The notes under the pieces were generated by a model. It did not search any database. It was not told the origin of the DNA and was given only the letters and a program-made list of their open reading frames with translations. The translations under genes and the position numbers were made by a program. Below are positions 17,557 through 26,248 of a stretch of 64,000 nucleotides of DNA, in pieces. Source of the stretch: Flavobacterium ustbae (lineage in GTDB: Bacteria; Bacteroidota; Bacteroidia; Flavobacteriales; Flavobacteriaceae); assembly GCF_003946915.1 (NCBI RefSeq), contig NZ_RPOC01000007.1, positions 186,001 to 250,000 on the forward strand, in the 5' to 3' direction. The stretch's first letter is position 1; each line of letters begins with the position of its first letter.

Positions 17557-17832
17557 ATGGAGAATATGAATTTTATAGACCCATTATTACACGGAATTAC
17601 ACCTGAGACATTAAATAATAAAAATCTATCGGTAAAGCAATTAGCATGCGCAGGAGTTGGTGCTCTTTTGGCTGCAGCTATTTTAAAGAAAACCGGGAAT
17701 CCAAAAATTGGAGCTGTAGTAGGCGGTTTAGCATTACCAATATTAGCATCAGCGGGTTATAAAAAATACTGCGAAATTAAAAAAGAAAAAACCGATGCGA
17801 TCTCAAGCAGCGGTATCGAATACAATCATTAA
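17557..17832 (+). CDS. Small Gly/Ala-rich membrane protein, function unknown
   Basis: Protein of 91 residues. Residues about 25-68 hold two hydrophobic Gly/Ala-rich segments (LACAGVGALLAAAILKK and IGAVVGGLALPILASAGY), likely a helical hairpin in the inner membrane, flanked by a polar N-terminus and a Lys-rich C-terminal end. I do not recognise the family. It is the last of the three-gene run beginning at 16599 and is followed by a strong terminator, which supports that run being one transcript. Confidence 0.6.
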   Translation: MENMNFIDPLLHGITPETLNNKNLSVKQLACAGVGALLAAAILKKTGNPKIGAVVGGLALPILASAGYKKYCEIKKEKTDAISSSGIEYNH

Positions 17833-17853
17833 TTGGTTAAAATACCTACCATA

Positions 17854-17892
17854 AAAAAAGAGCGCTTATGTCATTAATAAGCGCTCTTTTTT
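17854..17892. terminator. Bidirectional rho-independent terminator
   Basis: A perfect 16-bp stem at 17854-17869 and 17877-17892 (core GAGCGCTTAT with ATAAGCGCTC), a 7-base loop, and an A-run before and T-run after. It separates the convergent small membrane protein and SpoIIAA-like genes. Confidence 0.9.
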
Positions 17893-17906
17893 GTATCTAC
17901 TGAGAT

Positions 17907-18275
17907 TTAGTTAATATTCCCTTCTACCCAATTTAGTGCTTTATTAAAATCTATTTTTTTATAACCACGAAATTCGCCTGGAACAATATAGCTAAATCCG
18001 TTTGTGAAAGAGATAATTTCATCTGTATCGGTAACAATTGCGGCTCTGTTCCATTTTCCTAAATGTTTAAGGCCCAATAGTCCATCTTCTAGCCACGCTC
18101 CTGCTGTAAAATTCTTAATATCAGTATCTAAAACCAGTAAAAAATTAATTTCGTTGGTCTGCTTTACCAAATGCTCAACGGCTGGAATCACTGTGGTCAA
18201 AAAATCTTCTTTTGTTACTTCTGCCAATGCTCTAAAGGCAACAATATTGTCTGTCGTATCGATTTGATGTATCAT
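17907..18275 (-). CDS. SpoIIAA-like (STAS-related) protein
   Basis: Cytoplasmic protein of 122 residues. The pattern VAFRALAEVTKEDFLTTVIPAVEHLVK, then INFLLVLDTDIKNFTAGAWLEDGLLGLKHLGKWNRAAIVTDTDEI, matches the SpoIIAA-like family with a STAS-type alpha/beta fold. These proteins are widespread and mostly without a defined role; some are proposed lipid-binding or stress-related. No anti-sigma factor gene or kinase lies nearby, so a classical anti-anti-sigma role is not supported here. It appears to be a single-gene unit. Confidence 0.8.
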   Translation of the reverse strand: MIHQIDTTDNIVAFRALAEVTKEDFLTTVIPAVEHLVKQTNEINFLLVLDTDIKNFTAGAWLEDGLLGLKHLGKWNRAAIVTDTDEIISFTNGFSYIVPGEFRGYKKIDFNKALNWVEGNIN

Positions 18276-18766
18276 GATTTTTTATATTTTGAGTTATTTA
18301 CTTAAATTTCATATTAAACATTTTAATATGTCAATATCTACTCAAATATACTCATTATCAACTTGATACTACTTACATTTAACTAATCGTTTATTATATT
18401 TTTTAAAGTTTTTTTTAGAGGGACAAAGGGACAGAGGTTCAGAGGAACAAAGTTTTTTTTGATTACGGATATCGTTTGTGATTGTATATTATTGTGAAAA
18501 AATTACCCATAAAGATTTTTTTGTAGAGAAACATTGCAGTGCATCTGCTATTATCATATTTTTTTAACGCAGAGGGCGCGAAGTTTTTTACGCAAAGCTC
18601 GCTAAGTTTTTAAGCTAAATTTAATAAATAAATAAATAAATAAGTTCGCAAAGCTAAATTATAAAGCTTTGCGAACTTTGCTCTAGAGCATACCTCAAAT
18701 TAAAATTCTTTGCGAGCTTTGCGTAAAAAACTTTGCGCCCTCTGCGTTAAAATAAGCATTGGAAAA
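18276..18766. repeat. Gene-free stretch filled by nested inverted repeats
   Basis: The outer arms at 18562-18602 and 18712-18752 pair at 40 of 41 positions. Inside are further GCAAAGCT and CTTTGCG words and a short tandem AAAT run (AATAAATAAATAAATAAATA, near 18625). An unrelated word cluster, AGAGGGACAAAGGGACAGAGG, lies at about 18416. No open frame with protein-like composition was found. Confidence 0.75.
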
Positions 18767-20698
18767 CTACTTCAAACTCTTAACCTCACCATTTTTCAAA
18801 TCAACAGAAAAATAATCTGCGGGAACTTCACGCATAAATTTATTGAAGATTATTAAAAACAACTTCATTTTCTTTTGAATCAGATTGTCTTTTGAAAGAT
18901 CACTTTTAGAACCTTCTAAAAACAAATCTGATAAAACTCTATATTGTTTTGCTCTTTCGATTCCAACATCTGCAAGAGCCAATTCATCAGCACTTCTAAA
19001 ACGGTAAAAATCAATTAAAAGATCATTTCCTGACCAATTAAAATCTGTTTTTCTGATCTTGTTTTTTACTAAAACCTGCTCAGATTTCGTTTCCGCTTCT
19101 TTCCATTCTTTATGAAACTGCTCTTTATTTTTCAAAATAAAATCAAAATCTTTATCTGCTTGTATGTTTGCTAAAACCAATAAATCTTTCGCCGAAACAT
19201 TCAATAAGAAATTGGCAAAATCTGAAGGCCAATCGTCTTTTAAGAAACGAAGACGAACTAGTTCCTTCAAATGAAAATCGGTAAAATCGTGGTAATTTTT
19301 AGTTTTTAAAATAGCAATGTTCCAGATATCTTTATTGTTCTGGCTTTCCAAAAATTGATATTCCATTTTATACAAATCAAAAAGCTCGTCGTATCTCGTA
19401 ACATTATCAATCGTAATGGTTTGAATATCTATAACATTGTCTTTCTTTAAAGTCAGTAATTTATAAGCTGGAATATAAGCCGCTAGCGATGGTGTTTGCA
19501 CATTTACCAAAGTATTTCCTTTTGGTGAAGTTCTAACTCCAGTATCGTTAATATGCATGTGTCCTCCAAAATGAATCTTCAATCCTGCATCGGCAAAAAC
19601 CTGCGCCACTTCTTCGACCGGAACTCGGTTTAACTGCCATTTATTTGGGCCAAGAAGTTCTTTTATTTCTGCAGAAGCGTCATCATTAAAGTCAATCATC
19701 GGGAAATGGCTAAAAGCAACCAGCGTTTTTCCTCGTTTTTTGGCTTCCGCCGAAATAGTTTCAACCCATTTAATCAAATGTTTTTTGTTTGAAAGCACAT
19801 TATTATATCCCGTACTTGCTTCTGAATAACTTTTAGAATCTTTCGGATCACCATCCGTTTTCTTCGGAATATATACGTTTCCGTCAATTGCCATTAACCA
19901 AAGTCCGTCAATTGGTTCTACAACATAACTAACATCTGGCACTTCGTAACCTGGTGCGACTTCATAGACACGATTGGCTAATTTTGCACTTTCTAAAGCT
20001 TTATCAAACGAATAATTTTCACTTGAATAATTCGAAAATGGAGTTGCCCAAAATTTATTTATCTTATTTGGATGAAAACCAAAATCTTTGAGATTATCCG
20101 TAATTCCTAAATAACCCATTTTAGCAATATCGGCTGTGACTACAACAGGCTGTTCGATGTTTAAATTGGGCTTATATAAACCGTCTTTGCTATAAATGGG
20201 TTGGCTTTTCCCTTCTTTTCCTAAAAAATCTTCTTTACCAGATTCTTGTGCAAAAGGTCCAACTGGATCGTGATTTCCTGTGGTAATAAAAAATTCTATT
20301 CCGTATTTCTGAGTATATTGCTCTAAAATTTTAGCTAAACCGCGAACATGAATCGGCTGTCCGTCGTCTGTATAATCGCCTGGCAATGCAACATACTTTA
20401 TTTTTCGCTTTGCGATATCTTCTAAAGCAGCTAAAAAAGCAAAATAGTTTTCATTGAAAATTCGTGTAGAATGCAATTGCGACGACATGGTTCTTACCAA
20501 AGCATATTGGTTCGTTTTTGGGTTCAGCACACCTTTATAATCTGAATCTGAGAATCCTCCAAATAAATCTTGCAAATGCACATCGGATAAAAAGGCGATT
20601 TGTGTTCCGTTGAGATTTTTTGTTTTTTGAGCAGAAAGTGTATAATTAATAAATAGCAGGTAAAGTAGAAATAATCGAAAAGTAAATTTTAGGCTCAT
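18767..20698 (-). CDS. Secreted metallophosphoesterase (calcineurin-like)
   Basis: Phosphoesterase of about 643 residues exported to the periplasm or surface. The ATG at 20698 is chosen because it begins a signal peptide (MSLKFTFRLFLLYLLFINYTLSAQ); the frame extends nine codons upstream. Metal-ligand motifs of the calcineurin-like fold appear in order: AFLSDVH, PGDYTDDG, TGNHDP, SHFPM and FGGHMH. The last third is helical, charged and lacks known domains. There is no T9SS sorting tail. The substrate (a phosphomonoester, nucleotide or phospholipid) cannot be told. It is flanked on both sides by nested inverted repeats, so it is probably transcribed alone. Confidence 0.86.
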   Translation of the reverse strand: MSLKFTFRLFLLYLLFINYTLSAQKTKNLNGTQIAFLSDVHLQDLFGGFSDSDYKGVLNPKTNQYALVRTMSSQLHSTRIFNENYFAFLAALEDIAKRKIKYVALPGDYTDDGQPIHVRGLAKILEQYTQKYGIEFFITTGNHDPVGPFAQESGKEDFLGKEGKSQPIYSKDGLYKPNLNIEQPVVVTADIAKMGYLGITDNLKDFGFHPNKINKFWATPFSNYSSENYSFDKALESAKLANRVYEVAPGYEVPDVSYVVEPIDGLWLMAIDGNVYIPKKTDGDPKDSKSYSEASTGYNNVLSNKKHLIKWVETISAEAKKRGKTLVAFSHFPMIDFNDDASAEIKELLGPNKWQLNRVPVEEVAQVFADAGLKIHFGGHMHINDTGVRTSPKGNTLVNVQTPSLAAYIPAYKLLTLKKDNVIDIQTITIDNVTRYDELFDLYKMEYQFLESQNNKDIWNIAILKTKNYHDFTDFHLKELVRLRFLKDDWPSDFANFLLNVSAKDLLVLANIQADKDFDFILKNKEQFHKEWKEAETKSEQVLVKNKIRKTDFNWSGNDLLIDFYRFRSADELALADVGIERAKQYRVLSDLFLEGSKSDLSKDNLIQKKMKLFLIIFNKFMREVPADYFSVDLKNGEVKSLK

Positions 20699-21155
20699 AA
20701 ATTGGGGACTTTTAATGCACAGCAATTTTATTGATTTAATGATGAAAGGAGTTTATGTTACTGTTATTATAATGTTTTTTAACCGCATAATTTTTAACGC
20801 AAAGCACGCAAAGGTTTTTCGCAGAGAGCGCAGATAGCTTTTTAAGCGGATTTTATAAATCTAAGTGCGCAAAGCTTGTGGTGATTTTTTTAACGCAAAG
20901 GACGCGGAGGTTTTTCGCAAAGTTAATTTAAGTTGATTTTATCAAATCTACTAAAGACTCTGCGCTCTCTGCGAAAAACCTTTGCGCCCTCTGCGTTAAA
21001 ATTCACCACAAAGTTTACAAAAAAACCTCTGCGCTCTCTACGTTTAAAAAATTACGTAAGAAGCAAAAAAAGGCCATCATCTCTGACAGCCTTTCATTAC
21101 ATTAAAACCAAAAAATGTAACGTGTTTAAAACCATTATGGCAAATGGGTTTCTTT
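20699..21155. repeat. Gene-free stretch with nested inverted repeats
   Basis: The outer arms at 20792-20834 and 20959-21001 pair at about 40 of 43 positions, using the same AACGCAAAG and GCAGAGAGCGCAGA words as the previous gap. A second pair, around 20890-20920 and 21020-21050, overlaps the first. An open frame on the plus strand across 20933-21169 consists of repeat words and is not a believable protein. Confidence 0.72.
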
Positions 21156-24020
21156 TTATTTCTTTATAAAACGTTTAATTGTTTTTTTGCCGTCTTTTTC
21201 GAGAATTAAGAAATAAATCCCTCGACTTAACTGACTCACATTCAAACTATTTTCATTTATATTTTGAGAAGCAACAACTGTTCCCAGTGCATCGACAACT
21301 GTCGTTTTACCACCAATTACATCTGTTGTGAAGGATAATAAATCTACAACAGGATTTGGATATACAATTAGTATATTATTTTCTTGTTGTGCCATTTCAG
21401 AAGTCGCTGCGATTGGCGCTGCGTTACCCACTTTTGTAATTCTAATCCAGTTGATATTCATTCCGGTATTTTGAATGTAAATTCCAAAATTGTATGTTCC
21501 TGCATTTATGTTTACCGTTTGCGTTACGGTCTGCCAATTTTGCCAGCCTCCCGTGTTCGGAATATCGACGTTACCTAAAATAATAGTTCCCCCATTCAAA
21601 TCAGAAGAAAGTCTTCCGCCAGTAACACCACTTGCAACACGATATTCAATTAAATAAGAACCCGATGTTGGAAAATTAATGTTGTTGTAAGCCAGCCAGT
21701 CACCGGTTTCGGTATAACCCACATTAGAGCCTCCACCGGTGTCTGTCGTAGCTTCGACCTGGATACCGCTCATTGCTGAGTAATCTTCGGCCTGAATTAA
21801 AGTTGAAGTTTGAGAAGTTGTCGTAGGAATCAGTTTCCACTGTCCGCAAGTTTGGTTGTTGTTGTCCCATTGCTGTACAATGGCGCCAGAAGCAGTACTT
21901 GCACCAGCAACCTCAACAATTCTTCCGCTATGACGGGCAACAATTTTATAAAAACCGTCTCCTGTAGAAACCAGAATAAACTGCTGATTTGTAGTTCCGT
22001 TATACGGATATTGTTCAACACGTGTACCATTTGCTTTATTAAAACCATTTACGTCCATTGACTGACCGCTGTGATTGGCAATGATTTTATACATTCCGTC
22101 TCCTAAATGTGTAAATGTAAATTTCTGATTGTTCCCAGAAGTCAAACCACCTTGATTAATTCCTGCTCCGTTTGCCATACTTGCCGACCATACATCTAGA
22201 TACAAACCGCTGTTTCTGTTTTGAAGAAAGAAGGTCTGGTTTCCTAAAGTCGCAATTCCGTTTGCAATAATTCTAATGGAACTTACTTTGTCATTCCAAG
22301 TGGTATTTAAACAAGAATTATCAGAATTTATAACCGTTGAAGCTCCTGCAAAATTATCGTCTTGATATAAAATAGCCTGATATCCTTGAGTAATTCGAAG
22401 CGACGAAATATCATCATTTAAAACTCCTAAAGAATTTAATCGTGCCAGATTATAATCACCAATTGTTAAACCTCCTGAAAATCCTGTGTAGTTACAATCT
22501 TTATAAACGGTAATTACATCGGTAGAAGACGCTATATTTCCTCCCGGCGGAATAGTTCCTGTAATCGAATAACTTCCGATAGAACCATAAGCCGAATAAC
22601 CACCTGCGCCAACATTTCCTGCACCGTTTCCGTCAACTCCTATAAAATATTTTCCTGCCGGAAGATTGACATTCATAGAAGCATTTAAAGCAAACGGATC
22701 AGAATTCCAATACGTTCCCATTTCTGCTCCCGCCGAATTGTACAATCGAATTAAAAGATGAAGATTCCCGTCTCTCGAAACCGTATTGACGTTAATAGAA
22801 ACATTTCCGCCTCCAGTTGTAAACGTAAAGAAATCATAATCGGCTTCACTCGAAATAATTCCATTTTTCTGATTAATCTGTCCACTTGTGTTATAATCTA
22901 AAGTAGCTGCAGAAGCCGTAGTATTTCCGTAATCGTCACCACGATATCCAACGCCAAATTTGGCACTGGCAATTATAGCAACGTCATCTTGCAAGTTATT
23001 AGCATAATTGTACTGCCCTTTACTCCATTGTACAACAGGTCTGTAATAACCTGCCCCCATAATCGGAGCCCAAGAAGTTCCGTCAAGACCTAAGAAATAG
23101 TCTTCAGCAGGATTGGTGCGTCCGTCATGACCTAAATCAAAAGTATGCCCTACTTCATGAGAAGAAGCGTCTCCACCCGATTTTCCAGAAGTGATAAATA
23201 CCCAGCAAGGAACATCATTATCCCAGTTAAAAGAACCTATATACGCTACTCCACCCGCTCCTGGCGCTGCGGTATTGGTCGGTGTCACTACGACACGCAT
23301 TCTTCGGTTTCTCGGATAGGAATTAAAAACGGCTTCGTTTGTAGTAACGTTTACGTTAAACGGACGATAATCTTCTGAAACTACTTCCCAATGCTGTTGT
23401 ACCGCCGCGTCGTTCATGCCTGATGGCGCTGCATTGATGGCATTTCCGTTGTTCCAAAGATTTCCTGCCGGCATATAATAACCGTCAAAATCCAGCATTA
23501 TACAGCCTGCCGCTCCTGGTAAACTTTGTAGGTTTAATAAAGCTTGAGCAATTTCTGGCGCAGCAGCAGTTTTACTTGTGGTATTGTCTTTTGTTGGAAC
23601 ATTTTTATAATCGATACAAACCAAAGTGTTGATGTCCACTTTTTCGACAAAAGCGTTTCCCTTTGCATCAGAAAAGTATTTGTAGGCTTCTCTAGTTTTC
23701 TTTAGAAGAATATGTCCTTCTAGCGATTTGTCTTTTACTTTGATATAAAAGGAAGATTCGGCTATGTTTTTAATTTCTCCTATTAGAAACTCGCTTGATT
23801 CATTGGATTCTTTGTAGTTTATTTTTCCGTTAAAGGTTGCTTTTTCTGCCTGAAGTAAAACGGTTTTTTCGATACTTTTTCCTGTTGCCGAAGTTGCAAG
23901 TCTATTCTTTAAATTATTCATAAATGTTTTACTCGATCCTAGAGAAGTCTGCGCTATAGCAAAGCTTCCGAAAACGAGAAACAGTAAAATACTAAAATGG
24001 AATTTGTAGTTGTTTTTCAT
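21156..24020 (-). CDS. T9SS-secreted zinc metalloprotease with crystallin, ricin-type lectin and CBM6 modules
   Basis: Extracellular multidomain protein of 954 residues. Signal peptide 1-24, then a propeptide-like region to about 160. The catalytic zinc site is SHEVGHTFDLGHDG, with His288, Glu289, His292 and His298, a metzincin-type HExxHxxxxxH; Met321 in PIMGAG is a plausible Met-turn. About 358-490 looks like a pre-peptidase C-terminal (PPC) domain. About 500-588 is beta/gamma-crystallin-like (DVITVYKDCNYTGFSGG). About 590-735 is a ricin-type beta-trefoil. About 742-865 is CBM6. The end (885-954, from IVYPNP to FIKK) is a T9SS type A sorting domain. The crystallin-lectin-CBM6 part is nearly identical to that of the GH64 enzyme downstream, suggesting that both bind the same surface. 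Confidence 0.9.
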   Translation of the reverse strand: MKNNYKFHFSILLFLVFGSFAIAQTSLGSSKTFMNNLKNRLATSATGKSIEKTVLLQAEKATFNGKINYKESNESSEFLIGEIKNIAESSFYIKVKDKSLEGHILLKKTREAYKYFSDAKGNAFVEKVDINTLVCIDYKNVPTKDNTTSKTAAAPEIAQALLNLQSLPGAAGCIMLDFDGYYMPAGNLWNNGNAINAAPSGMNDAAVQQHWEVVSEDYRPFNVNVTTNEAVFNSYPRNRRMRVVVTPTNTAAPGAGGVAYIGSFNWDNDVPCWVFITSGKSGGDASSHEVGHTFDLGHDGRTNPAEDYFLGLDGTSWAPIMGAGYYRPVVQWSKGQYNYANNLQDDVAIIASAKFGVGYRGDDYGNTTASAATLDYNTSGQINQKNGIISSEADYDFFTFTTGGGNVSINVNTVSRDGNLHLLIRLYNSAGAEMGTYWNSDPFALNASMNVNLPAGKYFIGVDGNGAGNVGAGGYSAYGSIGSYSITGTIPPGGNIASSTDVITVYKDCNYTGFSGGLTIGDYNLARLNSLGVLNDDISSLRITQGYQAILYQDDNFAGASTVINSDNSCLNTTWNDKVSSIRIIANGIATLGNQTFFLQNRNSGLYLDVWSASMANGAGINQGGLTSGNNQKFTFTHLGDGMYKIIANHSGQSMDVNGFNKANGTRVEQYPYNGTTNQQFILVSTGDGFYKIVARHSGRIVEVAGASTASGAIVQQWDNNNQTCGQWKLIPTTTSQTSTLIQAEDYSAMSGIQVEATTDTGGGSNVGYTETGDWLAYNNINFPTSGSYLIEYRVASGVTGGRLSSDLNGGTIILGNVDIPNTGGWQNWQTVTQTVNINAGTYNFGIYIQNTGMNINWIRITKVGNAAPIAATSEMAQQENNILIVYPNPVVDLLSFTTDVIGGKTTVVDALGTVVASQNINENSLNVSQLSRGIYFLILEKDGKKTIKRFIKK

Positions 24021-24294
24021 ATAATTTGGGGTTAATGAGGTAAACTGTTTGTTGTTTGTTTGCCACTAATTTCTCTAATTTTTTGCGTGCAAATTTTTAC
24101 ATTTTTTTTGCCACAGATTAAAAGATTAAATAGATTTTTTTATCTCCAATTAATAAATTTCCAACAATCACCTAAATAAAAATTCGTGGAGATTCGTGAA
24201 ATTGCTTCGCCTATTCGCTATCGCTCGGGTCGTGGCTACTATTTTAATCCAAAAAATCCTTTAATCTGTGGCTATACTATTTGCGGAAAAAAAA

Positions 24295-25917
24295 TTATTT
24301 CTTAACAAAACGTCTCACCGTTTTGATTCCGTTTTTTTCTACTGAAATTAGATAAATTCCTGTTTTTAAAGTTGAAACATCAATACTGTTATTATTCACC
24401 GTTTGAGAAGAAACCGTTGCTCCGTCTTCTGTATTGATAATATTGACATTTCCATCAGAAACCTCAGCCGAAAAGAAAAGTTGCGTTTCTGTCGGATTCG
24501 GGTAAATGCTTAAATTTTCAATAGAATCTGCTGGAGCTGATTTTGCCGCCAAACCAGAAGCCGATTTTGTAATTCTAAACCAGTTAATATTCGCTCCAGA
24601 AGCCTGAATATAGATTCCGAAATTATATGTTCCTGCATTTACGTTTACTGTTTGTGTCACCGTCTGCCAGTTCTGCCACCCACCAGTATTGGGTACATTT
24701 ACGGTTCCAAGCTGAATCGTTCCCGCATTTAAGTCTGATGAAATTCTGGCTCCGTTTACAGCACTTGCCACACGATATTCTATTACATAATTACCCGAAG
24801 TTGGAAAGTTGATGTTATAATACGCCATCCAATCTCCAGTATCACAATAACCTACGTTTAATCCGCCGCCGGTATCGGTTGTTGGTTCTGTCTGAACGCC
24901 GCTCATGGTATTATAATTTTCTGCCTGAATTAAAGTTCCTGTTCCTGGAGGATTGCTTCCTTTTACCACCTGATCAATAGCCGTAAGCAGTGATTTTGAA
25001 CCTGTTGCATCCTGCGATAATTCCCAAATCATAACTCCTGCCGCATTCTGAATGGCAAAAGTTGTTTTTTGTTTAATAGTCGGAATTCCGTTATAATAAA
25101 TCGTATTTCCTACCTGATCCTGATTTTCTGATCCCGGATATTGGGCTACAATATTCGCAAAAGAAATTCCCTGATTAGCAGAAGCTCCAAATCCGTAACC
25201 ATAAAACGGAAGTCCGATTACGGCTTTACTTGCCGGTAATCCGCGTCCTGTCCAGTAATTAAACTGATTTACCGCCATACTGTACGGAGAATGCTGTCCC
25301 GGATTGTTTGGTGCCCAAGGTCCTGTTGCATCGTATGCCATGATATTGATCCAGTCATAAGCCGAAAAAACAGACGAAGGTACATTGGCACCACCATATC
25401 CTTCTGAAAGTGCTGCCGAAATCAACTTTCCGTTGGCATGAAGTTTATTCGCCAGAGCAATCACAAATCCGCCGTAATCGCCGTTAATGGCAGGACCTTC
25501 CAAATCTACATCGACTCCGTCAAAATTATGCGCTACCACATAATCGTATATTTTTTGTACGAAAGCTGTTCTGTTGGCTGGTGTAATTAAATTGAAATAA
25601 TTATCTCGAATCGCACCGCCTTCTGAAACAGAACCACCTCCAAGCGAAACAAAAACTTTCACATTTTGAGCATGAGCTGCGTTTATTATTGCATTGCTTC
25701 CCGAATTAAAAGATAGATAACCATTGGCATCGGGATTTTCAAAAGCAATATTAATATGTGTTAATTTATTGTATTGAATTGTATTGGAAAATGAATTCAA
25801 ATCGATCCAGTTTGGAATGTAAGCGATTACCTTTTTCTGCGCTATTGTCAAATTAAAAACACCTAATGCCAGAATGAGAAGCCATTTTGCCGACATTCTT
25901 CTGTAATTGTTTTTCAT
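24295..25917 (-). CDS. T9SS-secreted GH18 chitinase with CBM6
   Basis: Extracellular chitinase of 540 residues. Signal peptide 1-26. The GH18 barrel covers about 28-320: the substrate-binding strand VFVSLGGG at 88-95 and the catalytic motif DGVDVDLE at 133-140, with Glu140 as the expected acid. WINIMAYDATGPW and GVMIWELSQD follow as in the family. CBM6 at about 330-455 (LIQAENYNTMSGVQTEPTTD) is close to the CBM6 of its two neighbours. The T9SS type A sorting domain occupies about 468-540 (LSIYPNP to RFVKK). Flanking genes encode a protease and beta-1,3-glucanases, so chitin of fungal walls is a likely natural target, though arthropod or other chitin would also serve. Confidence 0.94.
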   Translation of the reverse strand: MKNNYRRMSAKWLLILALGVFNLTIAQKKVIAYIPNWIDLNSFSNTIQYNKLTHINIAFENPDANGYLSFNSGSNAIINAAHAQNVKVFVSLGGGSVSEGGAIRDNYFNLITPANRTAFVQKIYDYVVAHNFDGVDVDLEGPAINGDYGGFVIALANKLHANGKLISAALSEGYGGANVPSSVFSAYDWINIMAYDATGPWAPNNPGQHSPYSMAVNQFNYWTGRGLPASKAVIGLPFYGYGFGASANQGISFANIVAQYPGSENQDQVGNTIYYNGIPTIKQKTTFAIQNAAGVMIWELSQDATGSKSLLTAIDQVVKGSNPPGTGTLIQAENYNTMSGVQTEPTTDTGGGLNVGYCDTGDWMAYYNINFPTSGNYVIEYRVASAVNGARISSDLNAGTIQLGTVNVPNTGGWQNWQTVTQTVNVNAGTYNFGIYIQASGANINWFRITKSASGLAAKSAPADSIENLSIYPNPTETQLFFSAEVSDGNVNIINTEDGATVSSQTVNNNSIDVSTLKTGIYLISVEKNGIKTVRRFVKK

Positions 25918-25960
25918 AATAATTTGTTTTAAGGATTAATAGTTTTGGGGTAAAACTTTT

Positions 25961-26177
25961 AAATTTTAAACACATAGAAACATAGATTTTCCTTTTTTTG
26001 TGAAAAGAATTTTAGAAAGAAACTCGTTTCTAATACATAGCTGAGAGAGACTATGTCAAAGTTTTAAAACTTAGATAAAGCTTCTGCACACAGCGCTATG
26101 TTTATTTAAACAAGTGAAATGCCTTTATAGACTTTCTTCCGACGCTTCGGAACTATGTTTATATGTGTTTAAAATTT
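25961..26177. repeat. MITE-like element, copy B (inverted orientation, longer)
   Basis: The left end at 25961-25985 and right end at 26153-26177 pair at 24 of 25 positions; the core 18-bp end is AAACACATAGAAACATAG. The interior boxes AGAAACTCGTTTCT (near 26017) and AAGTGAAATGCC (near 26112) are the reverse complements of boxes in copies A and C, so the element is inserted the other way round and carries about 80 bp more. It fills most of the gap between the chitinase start and the GH64 stop. Confidence 0.7.
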
Positions 26178-26248
26178 ATTTTAGATTCGCTTGAATTGGA
26201 CTAAATCCAATTCAAGCTTTTTACAACTAACAGCAAATCAATCTAAAA

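Noticed and set aside
21060..21110. AAAGGC/GCCTTT terminator-like pair after the protease gene
   Set aside because: Only a 6-bp stem with a 14-base loop; too weak to list as a terminator.
20933..21169. 78-codon open frame on the plus strand
   Set aside because: It lies within inverted repeat words, is Lys/Leu/Arg/Ser-rich without domain features, and its mirror arm can be read just as openly.
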